From: Rattus norvegicus
Taxonomy: Eukaryota > Chordata > Mammalia > Rodentia > Muridae
Reading direction: 5' to 3'
NCBI RefSeq assembly: GCF_036323735.1
Contig: NC_086033.1
Coordinates: 5,166,968 to 5,230,967, forward strand
Length of the DNA stretch: 64,000 bases
This document shows positions 46,471 through 59,244 of the stretch, one piece after another (position 1 is the stretch's first letter; the number at the start of each line of letters is the position of its first letter). Position numbers and translations under genes: made by a program. Under the pieces are notes generated by a model that saw only the letters and a list, made by a program, of their open reading frames with translations, searched no databases and was not told the DNA's origin.

Positions 46471-48095
46471 TCAAACCATCTCAGTGACACCGAAATGATG
46501 CTGCATCTTCTCAGACAAGGCCTTTTGCTCAGTGACCAGTTTTTTCTGATTCAGGGGGTCCTGCAGACTTTCCTCCATTCTCTCCTCATCCTGGTCGTTA
46601 GAAGATTATATTGTCCATGGAGACAGGAATGTATACAGACACAGACAGACAGACACCCAGACATACACACTTTTGAACTCACCCAAATATATTTGTTCAC
46701 ACATACAAGTAGAGTATTTTGCAGAATGTGGTTAGTTTCCCAGTTAATGGTAATAGAAGAGATCACCCAGTCTACTATTGTGGCATAAGAAAAAAAAAAC
46801 CTGGAATGGGGTAAGTACACAGTGAGCATAGCCTAAAGACAGCTCAGCCAATAAAGTATATTCCCCTGAAAATCAGAAATTAGAAATGTGACATCTAGGC
46901 CTGTTAGCCAAGCCTGCTTAGCAAGTTCACAAGGCTGTGCACAGGAGGCTGATTTCAGGAAACAGAGCACTGGGGGGGGGGGGGGGGCAGGTGAGCTTCT
47001 TCAGTCCTCTGCTCACTGTTTCCCAGTGCATGCAAAGTGAGCTGCATTTTCCAATATGAGGTCCCTTTACCATACAGTACCTGACAGGGGAGCCAAACTA
47101 CCAGCACAAACAGCTAGGAAATCTCCATAACCACAATCCAAGGTAAAACTTGGACTGGGATGCTATCAGATATAATTCCAGTAAGAGAAGGCTAATTCAA
47201 AGCCAAATGCTGGCAGGTATAATCAAACTCAGCCGCAGTCCATGGAAGGGCTGGACAACATTGTACCTTTTCACTTTCTGACTGATGGACATCTGGATAA
47301 TTTTGCTTCATGGCTGCTCTGAGGTGAACCACTACAACACTAATGTACCACAGTTTCTCTGCTCACACCTACTTCTTGTTCTGGAATCGCTGTGTCAAAA
47401 GGTTGTACTTTCACAAGAGTTGTACATGGCTTCTCACAGGGCTACCCATTTGACACCTCCAGCAATGTCTGAGGGTCATCACTGTTCTAAACCCTCCTTA
47501 CAGATGATTTTCACTCACATCAAATGATTTTGAATAACAATGGTTAAGATTGCCACAACACAACACAGGGTGAGTGCTGTGGACTATTTTGAGCCTAAGT
47601 TTCTGTCTGAGGCAAAGATGTGATTCCACCTCAGCATAACTCCTGGACATCTTCTGCTTGCAGATTCAACTCTAAGCAAATTAATCTTTCAATTAACAAA
47701 TTCCAGGCCAAACTCCAAAGCCAAGGTATATTCAACCAATTAGGCCAATCTGGAAAGAAAGTGGTGGCAGGTAACGATTAACATAACCAGGATGCTGAGA
47801 AGACACAACAAGCCACATGACCTTCCAGTGTTACTATACACCGAGAGCAAAGAAGGCAGAAGAGCCCTCAGTCAGCAGTTTCTATACTGAGGTATATAGA
47901 TTTCACACAGCAGCCTCTCCTCACATCCCTGTACCCTATTCCTGAGTTTTTCTCCAAGTAATGTCAATGTTGATGAATAGTTTTCCCAGTGTAAATAATT
48001 TCAATAGTGATCAAGACCCCATTAAGAACAGTTTAAAACTAATTGGAAAAATTGTGTTTCCTCTTCTTTCTCTCTCCCTCCCTCTCTCTCTCTCA

Positions 48096-48135
<40 letters not shown>

Positions 48136-50223
48136 GAGGCAAAGGAAATGTTTCAAGTGAGAGCTTAGACATTGCTATCCATCCCTTATAGAGTAAACCT
48201 GTGTAGGGAATGCACTTCTTCGGCACACTAGGTTGGGAGAGTTGGAGAAAAATTTCCCTTTAATCCTCACATATCTCACACAAACCCTCACCCTGAGAGA
48301 AGTCTTTCTTACATCCCTGTTCATCCAGTCAGCTCCAGGACATAAGCCACAGGAAAGAACACTAAAACACTGACATAAAACAGGACGGACAAACTGCTTC
48401 TCAAGCTCTGTCACTGTAAACCACGATTTGGACAGGCAGAAGGGAAGATTTTCAATGTACGGGGAAAAGGAGAGAAAGTCCAGAAGCCCCATCATAATTG
48501 ACAATGAGAGCCATCTTTTGGCAATTGAACTGAACTCTAATCAGTTCTGTGCACTACAAAGATGGCTACCTCATGGCATGTAAGTGTGCAGTGTGTGATC
48601 AACAGATCCCCCTTAAGGAAATGCATTTTCTAGTTGAGCAGGAGGATTTGGTTGTCAATCCTCCAGTTTCTTGCATGAAGCTAACATCACAGAAAGTTTT
48701 GTAAATGTTCAAAGAGATGAACAACTGGATGAGACCTAGGAGAGTGTCTGGATAAGGTGGAGAAAGGTTAAACTGGTTTGACTTGGTTTATGCTTAGATA
48801 TCAGGAAAACCTGCCCTTGATGCGTCATTCATCCTACCTGAGGTTGCTTTTTACACGGATTTTCATACTGGCTTCCCCACAGATCCTTGTTGTTTCCTTA
48901 ATGGACTCTTCCAGTGCAATCTGTTCCCATAGAAGCTCCCTGTTCTCATGCCGTGCTCTCTGGGCATTGTTCTTCAGCTCAAACAACTCAGTTAGGAGGG
49001 GGCAGAAGCTGCGGCTGAGACACAAAGAAAAAATGGTGACTCCCAGCCAGTCTCCAACTTCCTCCCACTTCTCCAAGTCCATTGCTCCTTCTAGGGTCCT
49101 GATCGGAAAAGAGCCCCAGATTATAGTCCAAGTCCAGAGTAGCCATGGAGCATGACCTAGAGTCAGGTCAAATGGAGAAAAGAGCAACATTCCAGAAGAC
49201 TCAGGGCACTTCTCAAAAACCTGACATCATTGATTCAAGTTTTTCCCAGAAGAGGACTTAATCCCCATGTGTGCTTATTTGTCCATTTTATTAGAATGTC
49301 ACTTGGAGGCCAATCTTTCTGTGTCCTGTGTGTCCTAGAGCCTTCCTTAGAGACAGGCTTCCTGGTCTGCTTCAAACACTATAAAGCCTGATCCTCACTT
49401 TACTTCAAACATAAGAATGGGCTGACACATGCTGTGCCCTGTGCTGGGGTCACAGCCTTGTAAGTTACTCACCAGTACCAGTCATTTTCCAGTGTAAGGT
49501 GTGTACATTTGACCAAAGCTCTATTGACCTGCTCGCTCATTTTCTTCATGTCGGTCATCACTTCCTCGTGCTGCTTCGTGAGCATCTCGGACTCAAAGTT
49601 GTTCCTGTGGTAAGGCATGGTCCAAGGATGAAATAACATTATGAATGAAGGATTCAAGAATTACATGAATTCAGACTGAATCCTGAACTACCCCAGCCTA
49701 GGACATGCCACATCTTGATCCTTGGTATTGCGTCCATTTGCTATTTATAAGTTTATTATTATGGACACAGGGACAGCAGTGCCAGCAAACAAAAGGAGGG
49801 AGCTGATTTGCTTGAGCTCCCTGAGGGAGTTTGAAGGAATTGACTAGCTTGCCAAGAACATTCCAGGACCCTGTGCCACGATCCAGGCTCCAACTTAAAC
49901 CCATGAAGACTATTCTCCTGTTCTTAGGTAACAATTCTCAATCATAGAATCTATTGCTACATGAAAACCCAAAGGAACATGAACAGTATTTACAGGGAAA
50001 AGAATTTATAACACGCACCAGGAGATTCCCATGTGCGTCCACCTGAGCAGATGTGAAATGTTCTACTGCTCACAGTGAGGCTCTCAGCCTCATCATTATC
50101 ATGCCATGAAAATTGACACAGGATAATTCTCAGGCCAAATCAGAACATAGAATACCCATATCTTAAGTGATACACAAAAACACACTCACACATGCATACA
50201 CACACACATACTCACACAAAACA

Positions 50224-50288
<65 letters not shown>

Positions 50289-51813
50289 AAATACAATTAG
50301 AATGCCAATTAAATACAAGGCTGTGGCATTATCTCCAAATACAGTGAATATAATCAGAGAACACCAATGATCCCCTGTTGTCATTCCAGTCACACACTAT
50401 GCGGCAACAAGTGGGATTAGGCCCCTCCAGCTCTTCACAGGACCTACTGAACCCAAAGCACCTCCACGTCAATTACAACAATGATTGGTCATAATCAGAG
50501 CACCTAGAAATTCCCACAAGCCAACACCTGTCCAGGCTCCTTAAATCACACAATGAGAGCTCACACACTACTACCCTCATTCCCAGACTGTGATTCAGGC
50601 CACAGGCTATGATTTACGTTTGTAGGAATTAAAATAGCCTGTGCCACCATCCCATTCCCATCTGGACTTCACATTCTCATCCAATCAGGAAAGTGATTTT
50701 GACCATGAGGACACCCTGGAGTTGTAGCCTACTGTGATGTGAGGAAATGTGGAATTAACAGAACTTGCATTGTGACTACCTGTCATTTAAATTCTTTCCC
50801 GGGTAATCCGCCAGGATTCTCCTGAGTTCATCTCTCTCCTTCTGCATCTTCTGGAGAGCAATTTTGATGTTCTCCAGACGCTTCATTCTCTCCTCCTCAA
50901 CAGGTGTCATGGAGGGTTGGGATGATGCCTTCTGATCAGACTCTGTAGGTAGATAAACACCAGTGAACAGGCATATATGTGGACACAGTGTCAAGGAAAA
51001 CTATGCTTAGTCTAAAACAGAAGTCTGAGGATGAACAGTTCTACAGATACAGTGAATCCCTGACAGAGCAAGAAAGCTATCTTTAAGCTGAACTCAGCTA
51101 GGTCCCTGTTCCCCACCATCATCGCCATAGGATGACATATGCCATCATAGATATAGACCATACCTCCTAAAGCCATTCCTCTGGCACTGAAATTCTAAAG
51201 CTGGCCTAAACAAGAAGAATTGGAGGACGTTCTCAGCTAATGTCTGATGTGAGGCAGGTAAGTCCTTGAGTTCAAACTGCTTAACATCTTGAATCCCTAA
51301 TCATGTGTGTTCAAGGACAAAGTAACTGAGACCTTGATATATGACCAGGAGAGTATCCCTCTTGGCATCAATTACCCAAGTAATCTACAGGACACTGCTG
51401 AGAATGAAGTGTTTCAACAGCCGATCCTGTTATTCTTTGTTATTCTTATAAAGGCTCATCCTGGTATTCTTTGACACTTCCCATGGCGTTAAAGAGATCC
51501 AAGGAAAGCCCCTTGACATATAACAGTTCTTGGTTTTCTGTCAAACTAATGATCAGAAATTGTTGAATCTGGGTCAGCCATTTAGGAAGACTGAGGCTCT
51601 AAATCATACGTCCTACTCCTGGAAGGACCAGCTCAAGCCAACCTCCTCCAGGAATCCCCCTTGCCCTGCCCAGTACTCACTTGACCTCCTCAAGGACCTT
51701 TCCATTCGTCTTCTTCTCCAACGTGATGGAGGGCTGGCCTCCCTCTGCCTCGGTCTGGTGCCTGTATGGATATGATTGTCCCTCCGAAAGAGACTGAGGA
51801 TCCTGGAGAACAT
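46471..51813 (-). CDS. Takusan/Speer-family (Dlg5-derived) coiled-coil protein, gene B
   Basis: Exons: 51,681-51,813 (in-frame Met at 51,831 adds six residues), 50,780-50,942, 49,473-49,604, 48,838-49,014 and probably 46,471-46,590. Exons 1-4 match gene A base for base in length, with the same splice sites. Exon 5 follows a CAG acceptor and encodes DEERMEESLQ, LVTEQKALSEKMQHHFGV and stop TGA at 46,471, the expected C-terminal helix of the family. Frame problem: the conserved donor CAG/GTAGGA leaves two bases, so exon 5 would be read off-frame and stop after 12 codons (about 214 residues). A donor 17 bases earlier (CGT/GTAAAA) puts exon 5 in the family frame (about 235 residues). Relative to gene A there are 11 replacement and 10 silent changes in exons 1-4, and no indels. 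Confidence 0.85.
46972..46987. repeat. Poly-G run
   Basis: About 16 consecutive G, compared with GGGTGGGGGC at the matching place in block A. Confidence 0.9.
48070..48136. repeat. (CT)n(TA)n microsatellite, block B counterpart of the 1.4-1.9 kb segment
   Basis: A CT-rich run followed by pure TA. Block A has nearly 500 bases containing GT and GA repeats at this site. Confidence 0.92.
50226..50288. repeat. (TC)n microsatellite in gene B intron 2
   Basis: Expanded relative to gene A (4,008-4,034). Confidence 0.95.
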
Positions 51814-51881
51814 GCCTCCTCGGGAACCCATTAGGAAATGAAGGGAAATCGCTCAGGCAGTTGGTGTCACCACAACACTGG

Positions 51882-51953
51882 TGACATCACAGAACATTCT
51901 AGTGTCTCCTGGATACAAGAGAATTTCCAGGGAAGACACTACCGGTGATGTCA
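51882..51953. promoter_or_regulatory. Inverted pair of CRE-like octamers upstream of gene B
   Basis: TGACATCA at 51,882-51,889 and TGATGTCA at 51,946-51,953, spaced 64 bases as in gene A. Confidence 0.45.
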
Positions 51954-52536
51954 GTGGGAAATGCCATAGCTTACTTGCTAACTACCTCTACCAGACTGAC
52001 CAGGTTCTGCAGTGGCTTTTCCAGAGACTCACTTTTGAGCCAGGAACACCCATTCGCTCACTCTCCTTCCAGAGCTTCAGAGTTCTCACTGCTTCATTAC
52101 AACTCAGTTGCTGAGGAGAGGGAGAGTTGTATCAGGCCTTGAAATGGATAGAACATCTTTGTTAACAGCCAAAGATCTAAAGACCGTGGATGAGGGATAT
52201 TCTTCTTCCTGAAATGTATAAACCCAGGGTCCATGCATGTGACAAATAGTCCAATTCCCACAATTTTTACTGTTCTCCAGAAGCCAATATTTTTTTCCTA
52301 CACCTTTAAATGTATGCAAGCTGGAGTATGTTGTTTCATGGAGTGTACCTTGAGAGGGGGCATGGTTTCAATATATTCACCCATGTTTTTTCCTGAAATC
52401 TCTGTCTTACCATCCCATTTTGTGCAATGGAAACTCCCTTTTCCTGGCAAAATGCTTCTAAGGTATAGGGCAAACATCAAATTGTAATCTTTCTGTCCAT
52501 TCTTAAAATTTAAAATCCCCAAAAGTGAGGGAACTG

Positions 52537-52685
52537 AGACCCAAGCCAGAGCCATGGAGGGGCAAAATGCAGAGGTGCTGCTGTCCAAGGAAGAGCAGGA
52601 GGAAGTAGAGAAGCTTTAGCACAGCATGGTGCACAGGGAGCTAGAACTGGAGTTCGACCTGGACAACCTGCTGGCTTCACTCAAG
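52537..52685 (+). pseudogene. Rrs1-ps: Rrs1 pseudogene fragment (block B)
   Basis: ATG at 52,554; MEGQNAEVLLSKEEQEEVEK, the TAG stop shared with block A, then VHRELELEFDLDNLLAS. In places it is closer to the functional protein than the block A copy (Arg instead of Trp, Asp instead of Asn), as expected for two independently decaying pseudogenes. Confidence 0.8.
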
Positions 52686-52689
52686 AGGA

Positions 52690-53540
52690 CCTACAGGGTG
52701 CTTAACCATCATTTATAACTCGGTATCTGGTGCCTCCTCTGGCCACCGAGGGAACTGCATTCAGAGCAACCACAGACAAAAGTCAGCCAAAGAACAATTC
52801 ACCAAAATAAATAAAAATGAATACATTTTTCTTTCGAAAAGCCATACACATGTATGGTCAAGTCAAACAAAACCCAAGGAAACACAAGAAATGAAATATT
52901 TCACAACAACCCAAGAGTGCAAGAAACAACATAAAAACAATCTCTTAAACCTATAATCATTCTATATGTATTTCTTGAAATAGCAGTTGGAGGAAGCAGG
53001 CTGTCATGCTCTTATAAGTTCCATAGCCCCATCAACCCTTGTCACAGTCTCCACCTGTTTGACTTTTTCTTAAGCACAAATATGTACGAGTTAGAATCCC
53101 GAGTCTGTCTGTGATCAGACTGTAAACTGTAGTCAATGTAACACTGGCAATCATTAGCCACAATCTTCAAGTTTCCCTCCTAACCCCAGAGCACAAGCAT
53201 AACTTTGGAAAGCAAAACTCACCCTCCACCAAACTATCTATCCTCCAAAATCCAGTCTCTCCAAAACACCAAGTCCATTCCTCATGCTATAAAGTATGGC
53301 AGCCAAGCCTTGCATATGAAGGAACGATGGTGCAGGCTCTAATACCTCAGCAAAGAGACATTTCCCTAAATTCTTTTAAAGTCCGGTTTCCATGATAAGA
53401 GTTATATTAAAATATTATCCCAATCTAGACCTGTTTCCCTGGCTTGGCTCATGCCACATGTTGTCTACAATAACTCCAGTTTTAAGCCAACTTTCTGTTA
53501 CCAATGTTAAAAATTTTAACCATACCCAATAACTTAAAAG
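52690..53540. other. Intergenic block B, no gene seen
   Basis: Aligns with block A 6,430-7,395 minus the A-specific ID element. No further feature recognised. Confidence 0.5.
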
Positions 53541-53550
53541 CCAGTGACCT

Positions 53551-53646
53551 GGGGTTGGGGATTTAACTCAGTGGTAGAGCTCTTGCCTAGGAAGCGCAAG
53601 GCCCTGGTATTGGTCCCCAGCTCAGAAAAAAAGAACCAAAAAAAAA
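53551..53646 (+). mobile_element. ID SINE (block B specific)
   Basis: A complete ID body from GGGGTTGGGGATTTAACTCA to GGTCCCCAGCTCAG with an A-rich tail. Target-site copies AAAAGCCAGTGACCT and AAAAGCCAGTAACCT flank it. Block A has the empty site at about 7,390-7,405, so it inserted after the duplication. Confidence 0.95.
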
Positions 53647-54611
53647 AAAAGCCAGTAACCTATAGCCAAGACATGTAGAGCGTATTATACATTTAAAACC
53701 AAACAGAAAAAAATGAAGTGATTATACATATCTTTAGTATTTAGATCAAATACCATTTTTACTTTTTGTAGCTATCATTTTAAATGAAGCACCTTGTTAC
53801 CTGTTGAATCCAATAATCACAGTCACAGATTTCTCTAAGAGAAACAGACACCAGCTCCCTTACCATAGTAGCTTTGAAGCTACTGGCACCTTTAAGACCA
53901 GCTAGTGTAGACATTTAGCCAGCCCCCAGTTATCTAGGATGCAGGGCTCCAAAGGTCAATTGAAACTGTTTTTATTTATTTGTTCTTTTCTTGAAAGGAC
54001 TTAAAACTAAATCAAGGGGGGAATCAACCAGCATTTAAAGTTTTCACCATTTTTTCTTTTAAGCATGAAACACAAAACATTCAAGCAACGAGAAGCAAAA
54101 CCCAGACATAAATTGACATCCGTGGACAGCTTGGTGCAACAAGGACAGACAATACACATAGAGGGAAGGAGCTAGATGGTGTCCCACCAAAAGGACCCAG
54201 ATATTCTTCTTAACGGACCCAGAACCAGAAATAAGCACTTCTCTAATAGGAGTCAGCAAGGAGGCAGGATGTCCCTAGGAGAGCTCTTAAAAAGCTTAAT
54301 CTCATTTTCCTTCTTTTGCCAAAGCATCTGTGGAGAGTCTGGGAGGACCGTTTTTCTCAAACCATTTTCTCTCTTGTCTAGGGTGTAAACTGTCTCTAAT
54401 CAGGGTCCAAAGACTAAAAGCATCTATGAGAATTGACTTTGCTTCTCTAGATTTTAGCATAAATCTAAAAGAACACGTACACAAAAACATTTTACCATTA
54501 TTACCTGGTCCCTTTTTATAAGGTTTATTCACCACTATCCCAAATCTTTATTTTCTTTTGCATGTGCTTTCAATTCCCACGGTCCTTCTGTATCCTGCTT
54601 ACTGGGACCTT

Positions 54612-55135
54612 TCCTGGCCCATTTTCCCCAATGTGTCCCTCCTTCACTGGCCGGCTTCCTGGGACCATCTCATCAGGTTGTCCTCTCTTTCCCGATCTTG
54701 GTGGGACCTCCATTTGATGATGCCTGTGTCATCAGGACACTGAGGACCGGGCATAGGCCTATAAGAGTTAAGAAGAAACACACACTTGGGTCATTCGTGT
54801 TAAAAGAATGCTCTCCGGGCTTTACTGAGATCTCCTTATATACCAGAGGCAAAAGCCGTGGAAAAACAATAAAGCAGGTGAAAATCCCCAACCAGAAAAG
54901 TAAGAAAACAGGAGAAGTCTGCATCGTGGCAAGTCCTGGCCCCAACACAGGGGCATAAACAACTTCTTAACATCAATAAGCTGAAAGGCTCAGCAAGAGG
55001 AATGGGTGCCATGGAAGGTCCTGGCCCCAAATCAGGGTCCGAGAGCAGCTGCCAAGAGTGTAAACAACTTTTGGCCACAGCAGGCTGAAAGGCACAGCGA
55101 GGGGGAAGGGAAACACTCCAAGGTAGGGCCCAACA
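54612..55135 (-). mobile_element. ERV LTR with tRNA-Gln primer-binding site (block B)
   Basis: The counterpart of the block A element: LTR 54,715-55,135, primer-binding site at 54,695-54,712 and the same MGQ-type gag start further down. Both U3 repeat units are retained. The difference between the two LTRs reflects the age of the segmental duplication, not of the retroviral insertion. Confidence 0.75.
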
Positions 55136-55189
55136 GGCTAATATAAAAATGTATTTGAAAAACTAAAACACTATATATCAAGAAAAATA

Positions 55190-56030
55190 ATTAAAATGTG
55201 CTACATATCTAAGCACAACATTCATAATAGAAAAAACTCAAATGACTGAGAAATTCATAAGAAATATTCATCATTCTTGTATATCACACAAATGCAAATC
55301 AAAATTACTCTGAGATCACTTTTCATATTAGTCAGTATGACTAAGGTTAATAACACGTGTGACAACTCAAGCTGACTGGGTTATGGAGCAAGGGGAACAT
55401 TCATAGTCTCCTGGTGGAAAGGCAAACTTCTACAGCAACTTCAGAGATCAGTATGATGGTTCTTCAGGAAGGTGAAAATTGTTGTACCTTAAGATACAAC
55501 TCCAGGTCTCATGTCCAGATGTTGGTTCATCCTAGAATAGAGACCTTGGCTCACCCATGTTCACTGAAGCTCGTTTATAATACTTAGGATTTGGAAATAT
55601 TTAAGTTGTCCCTTAACGGACGAATGCATAAAGAAAATGTGGTGCATTTACAGACTGCATTTCTGCTTAACAATTACAAAAGGCAAAAAGGAAGCATGCA
55701 ATATGCAGGACAATGAATGGATCTAGTAAAAGTCATTCTGGATGCGGTAATCCAGGCTGAAAAAGACAAATGGGATACATATTCACCTAAATATGGATGT
55801 TAGCTGTTGATTCTTCAATCTGTGTAACTGTATGATCAGTTTAGTGTAAGGGTCTAGGGACGTGGGCCAGACTGTCCTCATTTAGGGAAGTACAAGTTCA
55901 CTCATGGATTGCTGAGGGACACTGTCAGAACAGGAATGTCACATGTGAGGAGACAGGGAGAGGGCAGCAATGGAGGGAACATAGAGAGGGACAGCTAATA
56001 TGAGGCACTGTATCAAAGCCTAAGAGAGTA
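55190..56030 (+). mobile_element. Old L1 fragment, ORF2 3' end (block B)
   Basis: Counterpart of 9,040-9,890, with the same truncations and a few small indels. Confidence 0.75.
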
Positions 56031-56235
56031 GAAACCCTAATTGCTTTTTAAATTGTTTTATAAAGGTAACTAATGCAAGGAGAGAAGTTAAAATGGTGAT
56101 TGGGTTCATCTATGTGAAATTTCAATAATAAGTAAGTCACAACAGTTATGGATTTTGACTTTCAATGAACCTGTTACAGATAATGAATATCTAGTCCTTA
56201 TGGAGACATCTGTCACCATCTATTATACACTAGTC

Positions 56236-56700
56236 ATTTTATTTGTTTACATTTCAAATGTCATCCCCATCATTGATCTCTCCACTTTGAACCCCCATAC
56301 CCTCCCAGTCCTCTTTGTTTCTAAGAGGGCACTCCTCCACCTACCCACCCACTTCCACTTCACCCCTCTAGCATCCCCCTTCTCTGGGACATCAAATTTC
56401 TACAGGGCCAGTTGCGTCCCTTCCCAGAGATGTCAGATGAGCCAATTGTTGCTACACATGCTCTACACTTTATGTAGCAGGAGCCGTGGCCAGGACCATA
56501 TATCCTCTTTAGTTGGTAGTTTAGTCCTGAGGAGCTCTGAAGGCTCCAGTTAGTTGATATTGTTGCTCTTCACATTGGGTTCCAATCACCTTCATCTCCT
56601 TCACGCTTTCCCCTAACTCTTTCATTGTGGTTCCCAGGCTTAGTCCAATGGTTGGCTGTGAATATCTGCATCTATGATTTGAACAGAGGCACATGAGAGG
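56236..56700 (-). mobile_element. Old L1 3'UTR fragment, minus strand (block B)
   Basis: Counterpart of 10,084-10,545. Confidence 0.75.
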
Positions 56701-57036
56701 CTAGAAGGAAGCCTCTGACTCCAAGGTAAGGTAATAGGATGTAATTCTGCATTTGCCCAGAAGATGGCGACATAGGATCGTTTTCACAAACTTGTTTCTC
56801 ACTAACCTCTTAGTTCTGTCCAGCATGTCAGGTAAGTTCCCCAATGTGCTCTGTGACTGAAGATCCTTCTGCTTGCTGGAACTCGATCCGCTGCGTGGAA
56901 TACTCTCGATCGGCGATGGGCGTCTGGGTCGGTGGACGCAATGACTCCAGGATTTGTGAATGAATGGACTGAGTTGAGCAGACATTGAATTCATCTGAGG
57001 GGTTGGCATCTCCAGAACCTGCAGCTTAGCATCCAT
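56701..57036 (-). CDS. Unidentified CpG-rich ORF or exon (block B copy)
   Basis: An ORF of 111 codons from 57,036 matching the block A ORF residue for residue except for a few replacements (for example STLGNLPDML against STLRNFPDML). The donor-like AG/GTTAGT is retained. The downstream part differs because of a small insertion near 56,725. Identity unknown. Confidence 0.3.
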   Translation of the reverse strand: MDAKLQVLEMPTPQMNSMSAQLSPFIHKSWSHCVHRPRRPSPIESIPRSGSSSSKQKDLQSQSTLGNLPDMLDRTKRLVRNKFVKTILCRHLLGKCRITSYYLTLESEASF

Positions 57037-57059
57037 GGATCCAAGAGAGCACAGTGTGC

Positions 57060-59240
57060 ATGGCTGAAATCAGATTCTGTAATGGGGCGGAGGGAGAAAC
57101 TAAGTTTTTATGTATTTGTTCTTTTTGAAAGCACAAAGTGGGAGATCAGTCAGTTTTCCTCTTTTTGCAACATCTTACTCTGAGCTGCAGGACATATCCT
57201 GGGGTACATTGCTTTCCAGATTCAGTGGGCTTTTCAGAAATTCTAGTTTCCTGAAACGGCATGGCCCTACTTTGATGGACTGAGTGGTAGGAAGTGGAAA
57301 GGTCCTCTGAGGGGCAGATGAGGATCAGAATATGAAAGGCCAAAAGAAGAGGAAAGACACAGTTATGAAAGGGTTGCTGGTGGGTACAAGGCAACAGAAG
57401 CGTAATTCTAAAAGCCCTGTTTTACTATAGCACTGTGGGAAGCATAACCACAAGCTAACAGGAACAAATTGTTAAAATAAAAAATGCCTTCGTTCCCATT
57501 CCCCAAACTTCTCCATTTTTTCCACCAAGGTCAATAGAATTTTAAGCCTCAGGTACACCTTCTCTTACAGTTCCATACCTCAGCAGGCTGAAAAATCTGC
57601 CCACAGGCCTTGACCTACCTTGACTATGCCTAGCAGGCAGACCTTTTCTCTCTTTCTTTTCCTCTGTTTGAGAGCAGGAGCAAATGACTTTATACAGCAG
57701 GCGATTTCCATTATCAACAAACAAAAATTGTCCTAAGTCATTAAAGCTAGAAGGCCAGTAATTGATGGGCGGGTGCGGTAAGGTCATTCGAACTAAACTA
57801 TCCCATGGGGAAAAGTAAAAGAGACAGCCACACCTGTGTTTAGGAAACAAGATGTCCGCAGGTGATTTGAGTATGGGTGCTGAGTGGGAGAGAGGAGGTC
57901 ATGAATCCAGCTGAAAAAGCCCACCCCACTTTTAGATGTGTTTTCAAAAGTCATGTATTAGAAATTGAACTGCAATAAAAGTGTGTCAGCAAATGTGCTC
58001 TAATGATAGGTGATTAGGTTTGGGGGGTCATATTGACACAGAAACTGGATTAGTGGTAATATCTTGGGAAGTAGCTTGTGTTACAAGGAGAACTTCAGTT
58101 ATCCCTTGCCTAGGCCATCTACTGTCTTCTCTTCTCTTTTTCCTCTTTCACTCTTCTATCTGGGCTGATGTAGCAAAAGGCTCTTACCAGAGACAAGTCA
58201 AAGGAGAATTAAGGTGACATCTTTAGCTTGTTTTCTTGGAGACACATTGGACTGGAAAGGCTGTGAGGGAACCAGGCGGGAGGAGACTGCAAAAGGCAGA
58301 ACGAAGCAGTGACTGCACTGGTCGTGTTTCCCATTCTGTCACAGAAGCATTTTAAGAAAGGAGGGTTCCATTGGCTCAGAGTCGGGAAGCACAGACTCCA
58401 TCCTAGAAGGGGTGAGTGTAGCCGTGAGAGGTGCAGTTGGTAGAAGTGGACTGGCTGGCAGGATGTGAATGAGACTCTTTCCATGTGGGTGGAGCAGGGA
58501 GCAGAAATAGGGAAATTCTAGCTCTTAGCTTCCTCTCTGTGCCATTTAGTGCAGGCACCTGGCCTGAGAGTTATGGTGTTACCACCATTCAGAGTGAGTT
58601 TTACGTCGATTCTCTCCCCAAAACCCCTCAGAGTGACATTCAAAGGCCTGCTTCACTAACACACTAGGCAATTTTTACCTTCCTCAAGTTGTCAATGATC
58701 ATCAGCAGAGCAAGGCAAGAAGGTAGCACGGCCATTTAGAGGGAGGAATCAAGGAGTGGTGTCCGTGCAAGCCAGAAGAGACCTACAGGAAAGCTGGACA
58801 TCAAAGAGCCACACACATTCTCTCATGGATTCTCATGGTTTTCCCAGGGTGAGATTCAGATGCATGTGGTAGCTAAAGGCATTTCTGGCTGAAGCCGGTT
58901 TTCCTATGTGACATTAGGAAACAGTTGTAATAAAAGAAAGTTTCAATCAGCAATCTGTTCTGATTCTGATGGCCACAAGTCTGATACTCGGCTGGAATTC
59001 TCTTCATAACTTTCGATACTTTTGAAAATAAAGGATAGATAGTATAATGTACTCTAATCCTAAAATTCTGTGAAATATGTATTTCATAAATATGCATTAC
59101 ATGATATTCAGTTGAAATTGCTGGGAATTGTACTTTCTTCTATCCCTATAACCACTCTGCTCTGGACAGAATTACTAAAGAATATGATGACTTGGGCTGT
59201 GTGTGTGTGTGTGTCTTTGTGCGTTCTGTGTGTGTGTTTA
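57060..59240. other. Unassigned block B sequence
   Basis: Aligns with 10,900-13,080 of block A. No gene or element recognised; GT-rich sequence at 59,197-59,243 leads into the deletion junction. Confidence 0.4.
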
Positions 59241-59244
59241 TGTG

